Shown: in pieces, positions 10,346 through 20,871 of the stretch | Layout of the letters: each line of letters begins with the position of its first letter | Numbering within the stretch: the stretch's first letter is position 1 | Source of the DNA: Ctenosaura bakeri | Lineage: Eukaryota > Chordata > Lepidosauria > Squamata > Iguanidae | Assembly (NCBI GenBank): GCA_948474755.1 | Contig: CAOLHI010002138.1 | Coordinates: forward strand, 1 to 64,000 | Reading direction: 5' to 3' | DNA: 64,000 nucleotides | The notes under the pieces: generated by a model | The model's input: the letters and a program-made list of their open reading frames with translations, nothing else | Told to the model about the DNA's origin: nothing | Database searches by the model: none | Program-made: the position numbers and the translations under genes

Positions 10346-11308
10346 CTTGCAGTGGGGGGGGGAAATGATTAAAATATTCATTCTTACTCATGGGAATGAA
10401 ATTTACAAATGTTTCCATCCTTAATATATATGAATGAAATGTATCATGAAATGACTATTGTCTAAGGAATTTATATATTTCTTCACCATTGATTCAACAG
10501 GAAGTCTTTCAGTAAATGAAATTCACCTAAATTCGAACAAAACTGGATGAGATGTAGAAGACCTGTGAACAGATATAAGATACATCGGTATTTATGAACC
10601 AAGCAAATGGCTCCTATTTACCAACACAAAATAATGATGCAAGGAAAAGGCCCCACATGATCTCAGCCTACATGAACAAAGCACCACAAGATTATCACTA
10701 ATCATGACGCACCTCCTGTGCCATTCACAGCACACAGTTCCAATATCCTTTTTAACATGATAGGGCATATAATTTTGATGGGTTCTCTGGAGCTATCTGG
10801 CTTTGTCACAGCATGTAGGTTTTTCTGAACACCAAGCACATGGACTCACTAAAGCTATCACAGAAAGCAGATATTGGAATGTTATGGAAATATGTGTTAA
10901 TGGCTCTGAAAGCAGGTCAGTTTGGGATGGTGACAGACCTGTACAGTCAAACACAGTGACAATGATGGCTGAGGATGCAGCACATTATCTGCATTTTTGA
11001 CAACCAATTATTGTAACCATGATCCTGCACTCTCAAAGAATGTGCATATAGACTAGTGTGAAACAGGTCAATGCATTCAAAAATTGTGGCAGTCAAGCCT
11101 CATAACAATTTGAACATTTATAATCACAGAATCTCTGTTCTTTGTTTTTGTTTATTTTGTTTTTGTTTATTTGCAAGGTCAATTATAATATTTATTTTAC
11201 AAATAATGTATATAGGTCTGATCTTTCCAGGATGGATAGAACAATAAAATAATATGCAATATCAAATACATGGGACTCTGCATATATATGCACAGTTCTC
11301 TCTCTCTG
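10346..11308. other. Unassigned non-coding sequence
   Basis: I see no gene or repeat that I can name. The frame at 10803-11000 has no known motif. Confidence 0.45.
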
Positions 11309-11332
11309 TACACACACACACACACACACACA
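11309..11332. repeat. Microsatellite (CA)n
   Basis: Twelve CA units lie directly against the MITE target duplication that follows. Confidence 0.95.
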
Positions 11333-11338
11333 CTAGAG

Positions 11339-11477
11339 CAGTGGTTTTCAACCTGTGGGTCCCCAGATGTTTTTTGGACTTCAGCTCCCAGAAGCCCTGA
11401 GCATTGACCGTAGTGGCTGGGGCTTCTGGGAGCTGAAGTCCAAAAACATCTGGGGACCCACAGGTTGAGAACCACTG
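11339..11477. mobile_element. hAT-type MITE with perfect 8-bp target duplication
   Basis: This 139-bp element begins CAGTGGTTTTCAACCTGTGG and ends with the complement (CCACAGGTTGAGAACCACTG). Its two halves are almost perfect inverted copies with a short spacer around 11405. The 8-bp sequence CACTAGAG stands directly before (11331-11338) and after (11478-11485) it. An 8-bp duplication and CAG...CTG ends are the hallmark of hAT transposons, so this is a non-autonomous element mobilised by a transposase encoded elsewhere. High arm identity suggests a fairly recent insertion. I recall similar sequences from lizard genomes, but no search was run. Confidence 0.92.
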
Positions 11478-11479
11478 CA

Positions 11480-11899
11480 CTAGAGTATGTACTCGGCATT
11501 GCCTGCAATTTTATTTTCTCATAGGTAATACTGGTTAAAAAGATTTGAGATCCTGTGTCTCTAATTCCCCAAACGGTCTTATCCAGTACCTGTAAAAAAA
11601 ATTTCCATACCCCCAATCGAATCTGTATTCAAAGTTATTAGCATACAGAGGTTGGGTTCCTGAAGGAATACACTGCCCTCCTCCTTGCTGCTAGCTCTCA
11701 TCTCCATAGCAATTGGTCAGGCCCAAGAGCTCTCTGGCTGAGAATTCTAAAGGCCTCTCCCTCAACTGCAAACCCCAGGCTTCCATAGAATCTTCTTAGG
11801 TGGCCAATCATATGAGGTCTTTGCCTCACACAGCCAATCATATGAAGCCTTCACCTGACACAGACAAACAAACACACAAACTTTAACTTTTGTGCAGTC
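11480..11899 (-). mobile_element. Helitron-like non-autonomous element, 5' end altered
   Basis: Read on the minus strand, this is homologous to the element at 25543-25957: AAAGTTTGTG near the 5' side, the blocks CATATGATTGGC and CAGAGAGCTCTTGGGC, TAACTTTGAATACAGATT, and ATTACCTATGAGAAAATAAAAT near the 3' end. It ends CTAG followed by T, as Helitrons do. The extreme 5' end of the other copy (TCTAATATATAAAA) is missing here, so the copy is 5'-altered or joined to other sequence at 11899. The hAT MITE at 11339-11477 is inserted across its 3' junction. Confidence 0.6.
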
Positions 11900-12518
11900 C
11901 CAGGTACTTTGATTATTCCAGATTATTTGATTGTCCCATCCCTCCTGAAAAGACCAGACAGACCATAATATAATTTCATCATTCAAAGCCAGAGAGACAT
12001 CCCAGAAGAATTACCATGATTAATGGCATCCAAATCCAATAGGACAACCAACAGGTTTTCAATCTTTCTCTTAATTTCTTGTTGCAAATCATCCACCAGG
12101 ATGACCAGAGTGAATTTCACATCAGATATACTGGAGATGATTCATATATGGAACATCATTCAAAACTTCCTGGATCTGCGGGATACCACATGTTCCAATA
12201 ACTTGGTCAAAAATAGAAAATTGGATTCTGAACAAAGGTTGTTTCAGATCAACATGCCAGAAATGTATTTGGTAAATAGATATTACTGTCACTTTTAAAG
12301 TGAACAGCCTCCTTAAAGGAATGATAATTATATTTGAGGTCTAGATGAAGAGTCCAATCCTAGAAAATCCAAAACATCTGAGAAATTGGGATCATCCTCA
12401 TCCTCATTTTGTCATCATCTCAAAAGCTGGGAAGCACAAGGATCAATAAAACTGATAGCATGTTTCAAACCTCAATGAAGTTTGTCCTCATCTCATGCTG
12501 CACTATCCATATCAACAA
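11900..12518. other. Unassigned sequence upstream of the L1 insertion
   Basis: I recognise no gene. A minus-strand translation of 12010-12180 contains DDLQQEIKRKIENLLVVLLD, which could be coiled-coil, but stops interrupt it and I cannot tie it to a family. Confidence 0.4.
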
Positions 12519-12531
12519 GACTGCATTTTTA

Positions 12532-12994
12532 CGCTCTCTGTAATGAGGATAGAAAATGTTTTGAAGATCTTAAAAGGCACATTGCAGATTTGCAATGCGA
12601 GGATATTTCAATATTTGGTGACTTTAATGGAGCGGTTAATTCTCAGTTAGATAGATCTGGGTATTCAGCAACAAAGAAACAACAAGGAAAATTTGCCAAA
12701 GAATTTATGAACTTGGCAGAAAAGTGGCAATTGATGGATGTTTGGAGATCTAGAAACCCTATGGCTAAGGACTTTATCTTTTTTTCACATCGTCATAATT
12801 CCTGGTCTAGGATAGATCTGGTATGGCTTTCTAAATCAATGTTTAATAATATAAAAAATGTTGAAATAATGCCAAAATCATTTAGTGACCACAATCATGT
12901 TAAACTTGTATTAAACTTTCATACAAGACCAAGGAGTTGGAAGATGGATGAGAATTTACTACGGCAAGAAGATATTGTAGGTTATTGTAAGTGA
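12532..12994 (+). pseudogene. L1-A ORF2 endonuclease domain (C-terminal half)
   Basis: This frame encodes the second half of the L1 AP-type endonuclease. It shows GDFNGAVNSQLDRSG at about 12619 (the GDFN catalytic motif), a helix with AEKWQLMDVWRSRNP, FIFFSHRHNSWSRIDLVW (the SRID motif at about 12807) and FSDHNHVKLVL (SDH motif at about 12880). All key residues of the half that is present look intact. The N-terminal catalytic residues are lost by 5' truncation. The open frame extends upstream into flanking DNA (12482), which is not part of the protein. It stops at 12992-12994 and must shift to continue into the linker region. Confidence 0.9.
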
Positions 12995-13028
12995 GAATTA
13001 AAAGAATTTTTCAAGATTAATTTGGATA

Positions 13029-14515
13029 ATGAATATAAACATGGTCTGGGACATGGTCAAAACATTTATGGGAGAGGGGATCTTAATACAAAAAGCATGT
13101 GAAAGAAGAAACAAACAAAGAGAAAAAATGGATGATTTATTGAATAAGATTCAGGAGGCTGAAAATCAATTAAAACTCAAACCCCAAAATAAAAAAGTAT
13201 GCCTGATTCTGATAATTTTACCAAAACAGTTATCCCTGACATTGAGTGAAGAAATCGAGAAGAAGTTGAGATATGTAAAAGAAAAATATTTTGAAAATGC
13301 ACCTAAACTGGGTAGGTGGTTGGCATACAAAATAAGAAAGGAGAAGAAAAGAAGGCTTATAACACACATCAAAGATGGTGGTAGGAATATTACAGATGAT
13401 AAAGAAATTTGGAAAATTTTGCAAAATTACTTTCAAAATTTATATTGAGATAACCACCTAGGGGACAGTCATAGTTTAGATGAATATATACGTTCTAGAA
13501 TCCTTCTTAAAATTAAGGCTGAACATAGGGGGATCTTAAATAAGCCAATAGCATTGATGGAATTAAGTGAGGGGATTGATCAAATTAAATAGGGAAAAGC
13601 CCCAGGTCCTGATGGTCTCACACCTAGTTTCTACAAATGTTTTAAAGACCAGCTCATTAAGCCTATGCGCAAAATGTTGAATTTAATACCTGAGAATGGG
13701 CTGATTCCCAAGAGTTGGATAGACATGAACATTGCCCTGACACCAAAGGTTGACTGGGATGAAATTATCTGTAAAGATTTTAGACTGATGTCACTCTTTA
13801 ATGTGGATTATAAAAATTTTGTATTGATACTGGCCAAAAGTCTCAAAAAGATTCTTCCAACTTATATTGATAATGATCAGAGTGGCTTTTTCCCTGGATG
13901 GCAGATGAGAGACGACAGGAGGACGGTGTTGAATATTTTGGAATACTTCAATTCACATAATGAGAAAAAAGGTGCACTTCTCTTCATAGATGCCAAGAAA
14001 TCCTTTGACAATATTCGATGGAAGTTTCTTATAAAAGTTTTAGAAGAAATGGACTTTGGGCTAGTTTTTACAACATGGAGATTATGTACATGGAACCAAG
14101 AGCAAGACTGATAATCAACTCTGCACAGTCAGGAAGAATCTTTATTCTTGTCCTAGAAGTTCTTCTTAGAGATATTAGAGAACAGCATGATATAAAAGGT
14201 GTAACAATTGGTAAAAATGTGTATAAGGTTAAGGCATTTGCAGACGATGTGGTATTATTTTTGGAAGACCCATCATCCCATTTTGCCAAGGTGTTTAGAG
14301 TGATTAACTTATATGGTCAAGTGGCTGGGTTTAAAGTTAACAAGTCCAAAACTAAAATTCTTACTAAAAACATTAGAGACCAGGAGAAGATGCAACTCGA
14401 AGCTGTTTCAGGACTCCAATGTGTTAACAAACTCAAATACCTGGGTATCCAGGTTACAAGTAATAATAGCCAGCTATTTCAAAACAACTATATACCTTCC
14501 TGGAAACAGGTATAG
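13029..14515 (+). pseudogene. L1-A ORF2 linker and reverse transcriptase, frameshifted
   Basis: The first part (13029-13448) is the lysine-rich linker between endonuclease and reverse transcriptase, ending in ITDDKEIWKILQNYFQNLY. After a stop and a shift, GKAPGPDGLTPSFYK appears near 13594 in a stretch that also contains a stop. The 13665-14111 frame then reads SWIDMNIALTPKVD, IDNDQSGFFPGWQ and LLFIDAKKSFDNIRW (motif A, normally DAEKAFD). A shift near 14060 leads to the 14018-14515 frame with FADDVVLF at 14237 (the catalytic motif, FADD as in many L1s) and NKSKTKILT. About 15 residues that normally hold the QGCPLSP motif are deleted between SAQSGRI and FILVLEVLL (near 14138). The enzyme could not work. 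Confidence 0.92.
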
Positions 14516-15252
14516 AATAAGTTAGAGAACTGGAAAAGGCTAGATCTGTCTCTATTGGGTAGTGTTTCATTGGTTAAAATGAGTGTTCTTCCTATAATGT
14601 TATTCTTATATCAAACGATCCCAATTGCTGTTCCCAACAAATGGTTTGAGGGTAGTAAAAAAGCCCTTCAAAAATTTTTATGGAGTGGGAAAAACTGAGA
14701 GTTAAATTTAAAGTAATGACTGATTTTCTAGAAAGAAGAGGATTTGCTGTACTGATTTAAGATTGTATTATGTTGCAGTCTTCGTGGTTTGGATAAGACT
14801 GTGGATATTGTTGGACAATAGAAGGCTCCTAATGCTGAAGGGGTATGACTTATACTCTGGCTGGCATGCCTACTTATGGTACGGCAAAGCCGATGTACAG
14901 AAGTTATTCCTTAATCATGGAATTTGAAAATTGTTGTATAAAATATGAGTTAAGTACAATTTTTCTTTCTGTCTGAAATTGCCATCATGGGTTTCCTCAT
15001 CTCTGTCAATAAGAGGGCTAAGAAGGGAAGGTGAATGGGTGATTTATAGAGAGAGAGTGCACCAAAGAGGGGAACATATATTGTTGAAAGACCAACTGCT
15101 GCTGAAAAACGAAGGATATAATATGCAGTGGTTTCCTACTTACAAATTAAAGAAAGATTTAGGAAAGACATGAAAACAGGAGGTATAGATCTGGAGGTAA
15201 AAGAGTTTGAAAGTTTACTTTGTAAAGGGGAAAACATCTGTTATAAAAGCTG
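14516..15252 (+). pseudogene. L1-A ORF2 post-reverse-transcriptase region, decayed
   Basis: Homology continues through short frames with many stops: AISFGRVFHW-like and LPIMLFLYQTIPI-like pieces at 14560-14640, a weakened tryptophan-rich segment at 14790-14880, and FRKDMKTGGIDLEVKEFESL at 15166-15225. The segment ends at the nested L1 and resumes after 16677. Confidence 0.7.
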
Positions 15253-15254
15253 TA

Positions 15255-16370
15255 TAATTTGTTGTTAAAGAAAGAAATAGAAAAGATAGAAAATCCTTTT
15301 ATAAAAAATATAATAGAAATATGGAAGAAAAATAAAAGAAAATTGTTACCGAATATATCAACATTAAATCTGATAGTAATGATGGAAAAATTTCCAACAA
15401 ATTTAAGAGAAATAATAAAGAAATAAAAAAACATAAAATATATAGATTAAAAGATTGGATGAAAATAATGATTAATAAAGATAGAATGAAAGAGAGATTG
15501 CAGGAAACTAAAATATCTTGGTTAAATTACATACAATTAGAGCAATGGACAAAGAGTATGAAAAGATATGTTAAAGATTTTAAAGAATATACTAAATTTG
15601 AACAAATTATTATTCAAAGAGAAAATATGCAAGAAAATGAAATATTAAAGAGTATTACAAATGAAATATATAAAATATTGGCAAAAGAACAAGAAGAGGA
15701 TTACCTTAGAAAAATGTGGGAGGAAGAGACATCACAAAACATAGATATATAAGAATGGAGAAAAATTTGGAAACAACGTCATTTAAAAAAATTATCGATA
15801 AGAATAAAAGAGAATTATTATAAAATAGTTTGGAAATGATATTTGACTCCAGTAAAACTAAATCAGATAGATGAGAAATATTCAAGATTATGCTGGAGAG
15901 GATGTCAAGAAATCGGTACATATATGCATATGTGGTGGAATTGTAATAAAATAACGGAATTTTGGCAAAAGGTTTTTAAAGAGATAGTAGGAGTTGAGAT
16001 ACCAATATGTCCAAATATAGGGTTGTTCCTTTGTTACCTGGGTACACTCAACCTTATTATATATAGACAATAAGGTTGAGTGTACCCAGGTAACAAAGGA
16101 ATTAATAACAAATTTGTTAACTGCAGCGAGGTTAATAATAGCAAAAAAAAATGGAAAACAAATGAAAAACTTCAAATAGAGGAATGGTATAAAGAAGTGT
16201 GGAAAATTGTAATTAATGATAAATTAAGTTGTAGAATTAGATTTATGAAAGGTCTTGTAAAAGGGAATGATTTTGAAGAAATTTGGAAAATATTTTTGGA
16301 AAAAGCTTTGATAAGAGATGGTAAAGCTACCTTTTCACAAGAAGAATGGCAATTTTGGAAACTGGATTAA
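15255..16370 (+). pseudogene. L1-B ORF2 C-terminal region
   Basis: Translation in two or three frames gives LLLKKEIEKIENPFIKNII, KISWLNYIQLEQWTKSMKRY (15520) and then the cysteine-containing end LCWRGCQEIGTYMHMWWNC at about 15885-15950. After a local rearrangement (16026-16101), the frame continues with NEKLQIEEWYKEVWKIVIND and finishes LSQEEWQFWKLD-like at 16370. The CxxC...HxxxWxC pattern is the usual L1 C-terminal zinc-knuckle region. A stop at 15837-15839 and frame changes show inactivity. Confidence 0.88.
16026..16101. repeat. Perfect 33-bp hairpin inside L1-B
   Basis: Arms 16026-16058 and 16069-16101 are perfectly complementary over 33 bases with a 10-base loop (ATATATAGAC). The related L1 at 32371-33361 has only one arm at the matching point (plus-strand 33050-33110), so the left arm is an added inverted copy made inside this element. 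Confidence 0.97.
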
Positions 16371-16677
16371 ATAAAAAGTTGGCTCTGGGGGGTGGGTTTA
16401 TTCACTTTTTTATTAATTATGTGAGATATTGTTTATATTGGATTTGTGTTGTTTAATTTTTTTGTAAAACAAAAAAAAAGTAAGTTGAAACATAATCGGC
16501 TTTGGGGAGTGAGTTTACCTTTAGAGATAGTTTGATATGTTAAGTAATAAGATTATATTTAGTAATAGCAATAGATTAAATGTAAGGGAAAAATATAGGA
16601 TTAAGAATGAAATTATTATAATAATAATGAGTATAATGAGAATGAGATTAAAAAAAATAAAAAATAAAAAAAGTTAA

Positions 16678-17302
16678 TGTACAAACTTGCTGATGAATCT
16701 GTCAAAGAGTACATGGTAAAATGGTCTAAAGATATCGGGCATGCTATCAGTTTTGAAGAATGGGAAAAGAGTTGGAAAAAACATAGGAACTACACTAGAT
16801 CATATATGTTGCAGGAAAATGCATTAAAAATTATGTTTAGGTGGTACCTCTCACCATTGAAAATGGCTAAAATGTTCAAGAAGATTAACAAACAATGTTG
16901 GAAGTGTAAGAAAGAGACAGGAACATTTTTTCCATCTTTGGTGGAGATGTAGTTATGCTAAGAAATATTGGTATATGATCCGGTCTAGAATGCAGAGGAT
17001 ACTGAGAATTAGAATCGATTTAAAACCAGAATTTTTTCTACTGGACATCTTTAATTTGGAAAAAAAAATGGAAAGGAGGCTCAATATGGTACATGACAAC
17101 ATTGGCTAGAATTGTATTTACTAGGTATTGGAAAAGTAGGTTGGTCTCAACAGAAGGTGAATGGTTTGAAAAGCTGTTAGAAGTTGCAGAAATGGATAGA
17201 TTAGCATATATGCTAATTAACAAATCCAACAACAAGTATTTAAGGACATGGCAGCCCTTGACAGACTACTTACAAAACCAACATTATGGATTCAAATGGT
17301 AG
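16678..17302 (+). pseudogene. L1-A ORF2 C-terminal region, resumed
   Basis: This continues L1-A after the nested insertion. The frame at 16677-16952 reads SFEEWEKSWKKHRNYTRSY, ALKIMFRWYLSPLKMAKMF, then CWKCKKETGTFFPSL, where the normal GTFFHLWWRC pattern is lost by a frameshift at about 16930. DNA beyond gives HLWWRCSYAKKYWYMI in another frame. The final frame, 17093-17302, ends in WQPLTDYLQNQHYGFKW, the usual end of this type of L1 ORF2. Confidence 0.88.
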
Positions 17303-17431
17303 AAAGATAAGCATAGTTTTGATTACTCAAAGTAAGAGTTTAGGAAATTGGGAACTGAACTGTATGTAAAAATGATGTTATCCACAATAACTTTTTTTCT
17401 TCCCTGTAACATTGAGTTGGAGATATTTGTG

Positions 17432-17468
<37 letters not shown>

Positions 17469-17940
17469 GTATATATATATAGGATTAATTTAAAATTAGA
17501 TGTCTTTCTTTCTTTCTTTCTTTTTTTTGTAACTACCTTGTGATTATAATGTGAAGGGAAATAGTAATCAGGTGAGAGGCTGGGGTCATTTAATGATGCT
17601 GACTGTATCAAAGTGGGAAATGAGTAATCAGTAATCAGTGGATCAGTTATCTCTTCACTACAAACTCCTCTCTTTCTGTTTCTGGAGGGAGGCGGGAAAT
17701 AATAATACAAACAAGCCGTGTTCTTCTGAATGGGGAAAGTCCTCTTTTTTTTTCTTTTTTCTTTTTCTTTCTTTCTTCTTCTCTTCTTTCTCTCTCTTCC
17801 ACTTTCCATTATTCCTTTTTTTTTCTCCATGGGCTTGATACTCCGAGTATTACCAAGTGTATGTCATGTTTGTACAAAGCTACGTGCTATGTTAGTCTGT
17901 AGTCTATTTTTTTTCACAATAAAAATATATCCAAAAAAAT
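17303..17940 (+). other. L1-A 3' UTR with microsatellites and polypyrimidine tract
   Basis: After the ORF2 stop come a (TA)n run (17437-17480), a TTTC run (17503-17530), and a 90-base pyrimidine tract (17742-17829). The element then ends in an AATAAAA signal (17918) and an A-rich tail. The mainly pyrimidine sense strand is notable because mammalian L1 3' UTRs carry a purine tract instead. Confidence 0.8.
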
Positions 17941-17953
17941 GACTGCATTTTTA

Positions 17954-18449
17954 TATGACCATAATAGTTATACATCAAAATTAAAGGTGGTGTGACTATT
18001 TTTTCCCCCTTCTAAATGTAAAGCAAATGGGTCACTGTGTGTTTCCAGGTCCTCCAAAATGTGGTTTTCTAGGCCAATGGTGAGAAGGATTCACCATCTG
18101 GAGGAATTCCACTAGCTAACATTGTACAGATGTGAACATGCTGGTGAAACAGACTTACTTTACAATCATCACTACCATAGAGTATTCCCTACAATGGGCC
18201 CTATATTCTAAAACAAGCAGTAATCATTTTTCCACCTTGCTTGTCTCACATCTCCTCCCATTTTCAGTCTATTCTATTGCTTTCCATTCTCTGGAATATC
18301 AAGGAGGGTGGAAAATGAGTACATGATTTGGGTAAGGAAATTTGAGAGTAATGACATAGCACATGAGACTGAACTATCAGGCATGGAAACTCTGTTGAAT
18401 AATTAGCTATGACAGATAATAAGGCTAAGTCAATTTTTTTCAGCCATTT
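17954..18449. other. Unassigned non-coding sequence
   Basis: No gene or identifiable repeat was seen. Confidence 0.45.
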
Positions 18450-18606
18450 TTCTTAGTTCAACCAAATCATTTTCCTGTCAATCTGTCTTCCTGCTTCACA
18501 TTTGGTTATGTTTTATTGCTTTTAATGTATTTAATGTATTGTTGTAGTACCGCCTCGATCCATGGGGAGAGGCAGGATATAAATAATAATAATAATAATA
18601 ATAATA

Positions 18607-18652
<46 letters not shown>

Positions 18653-18655
18653 GAG
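18450..18655 (+). repeat. L2-like LINE or SINE 3' tail with (AAT)n(ATT)n
   Basis: TTTTATTGCTTTTAATGTATT leads to GTACCGCCTCGATCCATGG, GGAGAGGCAGGATATAAA and then about nine AAT units followed by about fifteen ATT units. The CCGCCT...GCGGGATATAAATAA pattern is the common 3' end of L2-like LINEs and partner SINEs. The tail has grown into an inverted microsatellite. Confidence 0.65.
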
Positions 18656-18866
18656 TCTATGTAGGATTATGGATCTCCTGCCTTGACATGCACAAATAGC
18701 TAATCATGGCAGTCTATTTTCATGATCAAAAATGACAACAGAAAATTTTGCATATGGATATTAGTGCTTTCAGTTACTATGTATTCTGTTTTAGGCAGCA
18801 GCCCACATTTCAGAATATTGTGCCAGAAATTACACATAACCAGCTGAGAACTTGTATACTGCTCAC

Positions 18867-19255
18867 TCCACTGATCAACAGTGCCCCTTCTTGAGCTGGC
18901 TGAATTGGTCTTTGGCAGTGATGTTGGAGTTCAACTCTCACAGCTTGTTGTGCTGGAGGACTTCAACAACTATGCTGAGGTTATTCTTTAAGGAGCAAAT
19001 CGTCCCTTATACTATCTGGTGCCACTCATGCTGCAGAGTACATTATAAATCTAGTGTTCCGTGCTGAGTGGGATGGTGGTGATTTGGTTGGGAAGGAAGT
19101 TTCTATAGTTCCATCATTGTGGACAGATCACTACCTGGTGAAATTCAGAATCTCTGGAATTCAGAACTTTCCACAGTGGTGGAGACTAACTAATATGGTC
19201 CATCCTAAAGAGACTGATTGATTCCTATGGTTTCTTGGTTCCTTACCTCCAGATT
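18867..19255 (+). pseudogene. L2-type LINE endonuclease fragment, internally deleted
   Basis: It is homologous to 5325-5680: TGAGCTGGCTGAATTGGTC, GCTTGTTGTGCTGGAGGAC with TTCAACAAC (the decayed GDFN motif), GGTGCCACTCATGCTGCAG, and a TGGACAGATCACTACCTGG block for the SDH motif, followed by AACTAATATGGTCCATCC. Stops interrupt all frames. It is a relic of the same LINE lineage as the copy at 4936-6090 but shorter. Confidence 0.75.
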
Positions 19256-20237
19256 GTCATCACCTTCCCAACCAATCCAAGGATGCCCTTTGCTCTTTTT
19301 GCAGTCTCAGCATTTGGCCAACCTCTCTTGGTCTAATAAATACTTTATTGGATGTTTATCAGCCAAGAAATTATTTTTGGCCTTTATTAATTGTGATGTA
19401 AGTCTTTTTGTCTATATTGTCCTGACTGTAGTTGGAGGAAGTAGTTTATTGGGTGAAGGTTACTTCCTTTTATTAGTCTGGTCTAAACTGAATTGATCTA
19501 CAGCTAAATACTAATAATGTCTGGATTAATTCAGTCAAAGCTGATTCATAACATTATTATTTAATACTTATTAGGTTCATTCATTCACATTTGGCAGTGG
19601 TGTGTAGAAATTTTACTAGGTTGGTGAGTACACACAAATGACAATAAAGTGACTGGTAATACCCAAGTCCTGCAGCTCAAGGCTTTGTGACCCAGAGGCA
19701 GAATAGGGGACCACCTTTGGGATCAATTTTCCTTAGCTGTTTGGAATTCTGAGGCACAAGGTCTGAGGTAATACAGGAGGTTGTGCTATGTTGACATTGA
19801 TGTGACCTACAGAGGGGGGTCTTCATCTGGTCACTGGGTCTGGATAGACTTGCCAGTTGTTCATTCAGAATTTTTGCCCATCAGAATTAAATGTTCACAC
19901 AGGTTTCCCCCTTTGTCAGGTGCTGGTTAATGTTAATTAATAAAACATGGATCTATTAAATCTATTTCTTATGTCATACCTCTTCTTTATTCCTCTGGAT
20001 TAAACAGGCTCATTCACTCATCTTTTAATTATTATGAATGAAATGTGATCTCCAATCTAAAAAAAAAATAACACACACACACATCTATGATATCAGGACT
20101 TGTAAAGAAGTTATTCATTTAATTAAATGGTTTATACCTGCCTTTTTGCCAATATGTGATCCAGTGTGGGCCCTATATGGCTATACAGTATGAGCTAACT
20201 GAACTTCTTAGAGGATCACTGGCAGTCAACACAGACA
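19256..20237. other. Mostly unassigned sequence
   Basis: No gene is recognised. A piece near 20110-20200 (ATTTAATTAAATGGTTTATACCTGCC) weakly resembles the complement of an L2/SINE tail. Confidence 0.4.
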
Positions 20238-20440
20238 AGTGAGCGCTGTTTTTGTTGTATGCCTCCAAATCATTTCCAACTTACAGAAACCCTAAGAGGA
20301 ACCTATTGTGGCATTTTCTAGGACTGAGAATATGTGATGTGCTCAAGGTCACCCAGTGGGCTTCCATGACTGAGTGGAAAATCAAACCCTGGTCTCCAGG
20401 GTTGTAGTCCAACACTCAAATCACTACACCACTAAAATCT
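20238..20440 (-). repeat. tRNA-derived SINE, lizard type
   Basis: The complement runs from a tRNA-like head (TGGTGTAGTGATTTGAGTG near 20430, with a B-box-like GGTTTGATTTTCC at 20385) through CACTGGGTGACCTTGAG to AAGTTGGAAATGATTTGGAG. These blocks match the family of the better copy at 28530-28732. Confidence 0.7.
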
Positions 20441-20826
20441 GCTTTGCTAGAGCACTTTATAAGCTGGTACATTGTTTTAGAGCTGGTCTAAACAAAGTTT
20501 GCTTCTGGATCCAAATGAACACCCAGCATATGCACACATTCCCATATATGCACACATTCCATGTCCAGAAAGTCACTGGATTGGTAGTTGAGTCATAGCT
20601 CAACTCTGATGATAGAATAGTGACTTCTATTAGCTAAAAGGGCACAGAATAAGCTCTAAGAGACCAGTAATTTTATCTTTCCAGTTTCACTGAATCACTT
20701 CACTTTTCTTAAAGGTAGGGCTGGCTTTGTATTGTCTATATGAGTACAAGCTTGGTTACTTCCTGATATGAATGGAAGCCAAATCCTAATATACATACTA
20801 TTTCTTATTTCCAGGGGGTTGTATAT

Positions 20827-20871
<45 letters not shown>

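Larger units (their letters stand above)
15253..16677 (+). mobile_element. L1-B: nested 5'-truncated L1 inside L1-A
   Basis: The L1-A reading ends at ENICYK and resumes at YKLADESVKEYM after 16677; between them lies a second L1 3' end with its own C-terminal coding part, 3' UTR and A-rich tail (AAAAAAATAAAAAATAAAAA, about 16650-16672). The sequences at 15239-15252 (TGTTATAAAAGCTG) and 16678-16692 (TGTACAAACTTGCTG) are a plausible diverged target duplication. It belongs to a different, closely related L1 family from L1-A, the same as the minus-strand copy at 32371-33361. It must be younger than L1-A, which it interrupts. Confidence 0.8.
12532..17940 (+). mobile_element. L1-A: 5'-truncated L1 LINE with 13-bp target duplication, interrupted by a nested L1
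   Basis: This is the largest element in the window. GACTGCATTTTTA occurs at 12519-12531 and again at 17941-17953, directly bordering the element, as expected for target-primed reverse transcription. The 5' end lies inside the ORF2 endonuclease domain, so ORF1 and the 5' UTR are absent. Order: endonuclease, reverse transcriptase, C-terminal cysteine domain, 3' UTR, A-rich tail. The tail (AATAAAAATATATCCAAAAAAA) abuts the right duplication. A second L1 is inserted at about 15253-16677. Frameshifts and stops break ORF2 in several places, so the copy is dead, though the preserved duplication argues it is not ancient. Confidence 0.93.

Noticed and set aside
12010..12300. L1 ORF1 fragment on the minus strand
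   Set aside because: A 20-residue helix-like stretch occurs but stops flank it and nothing else of ORF1 is visible.
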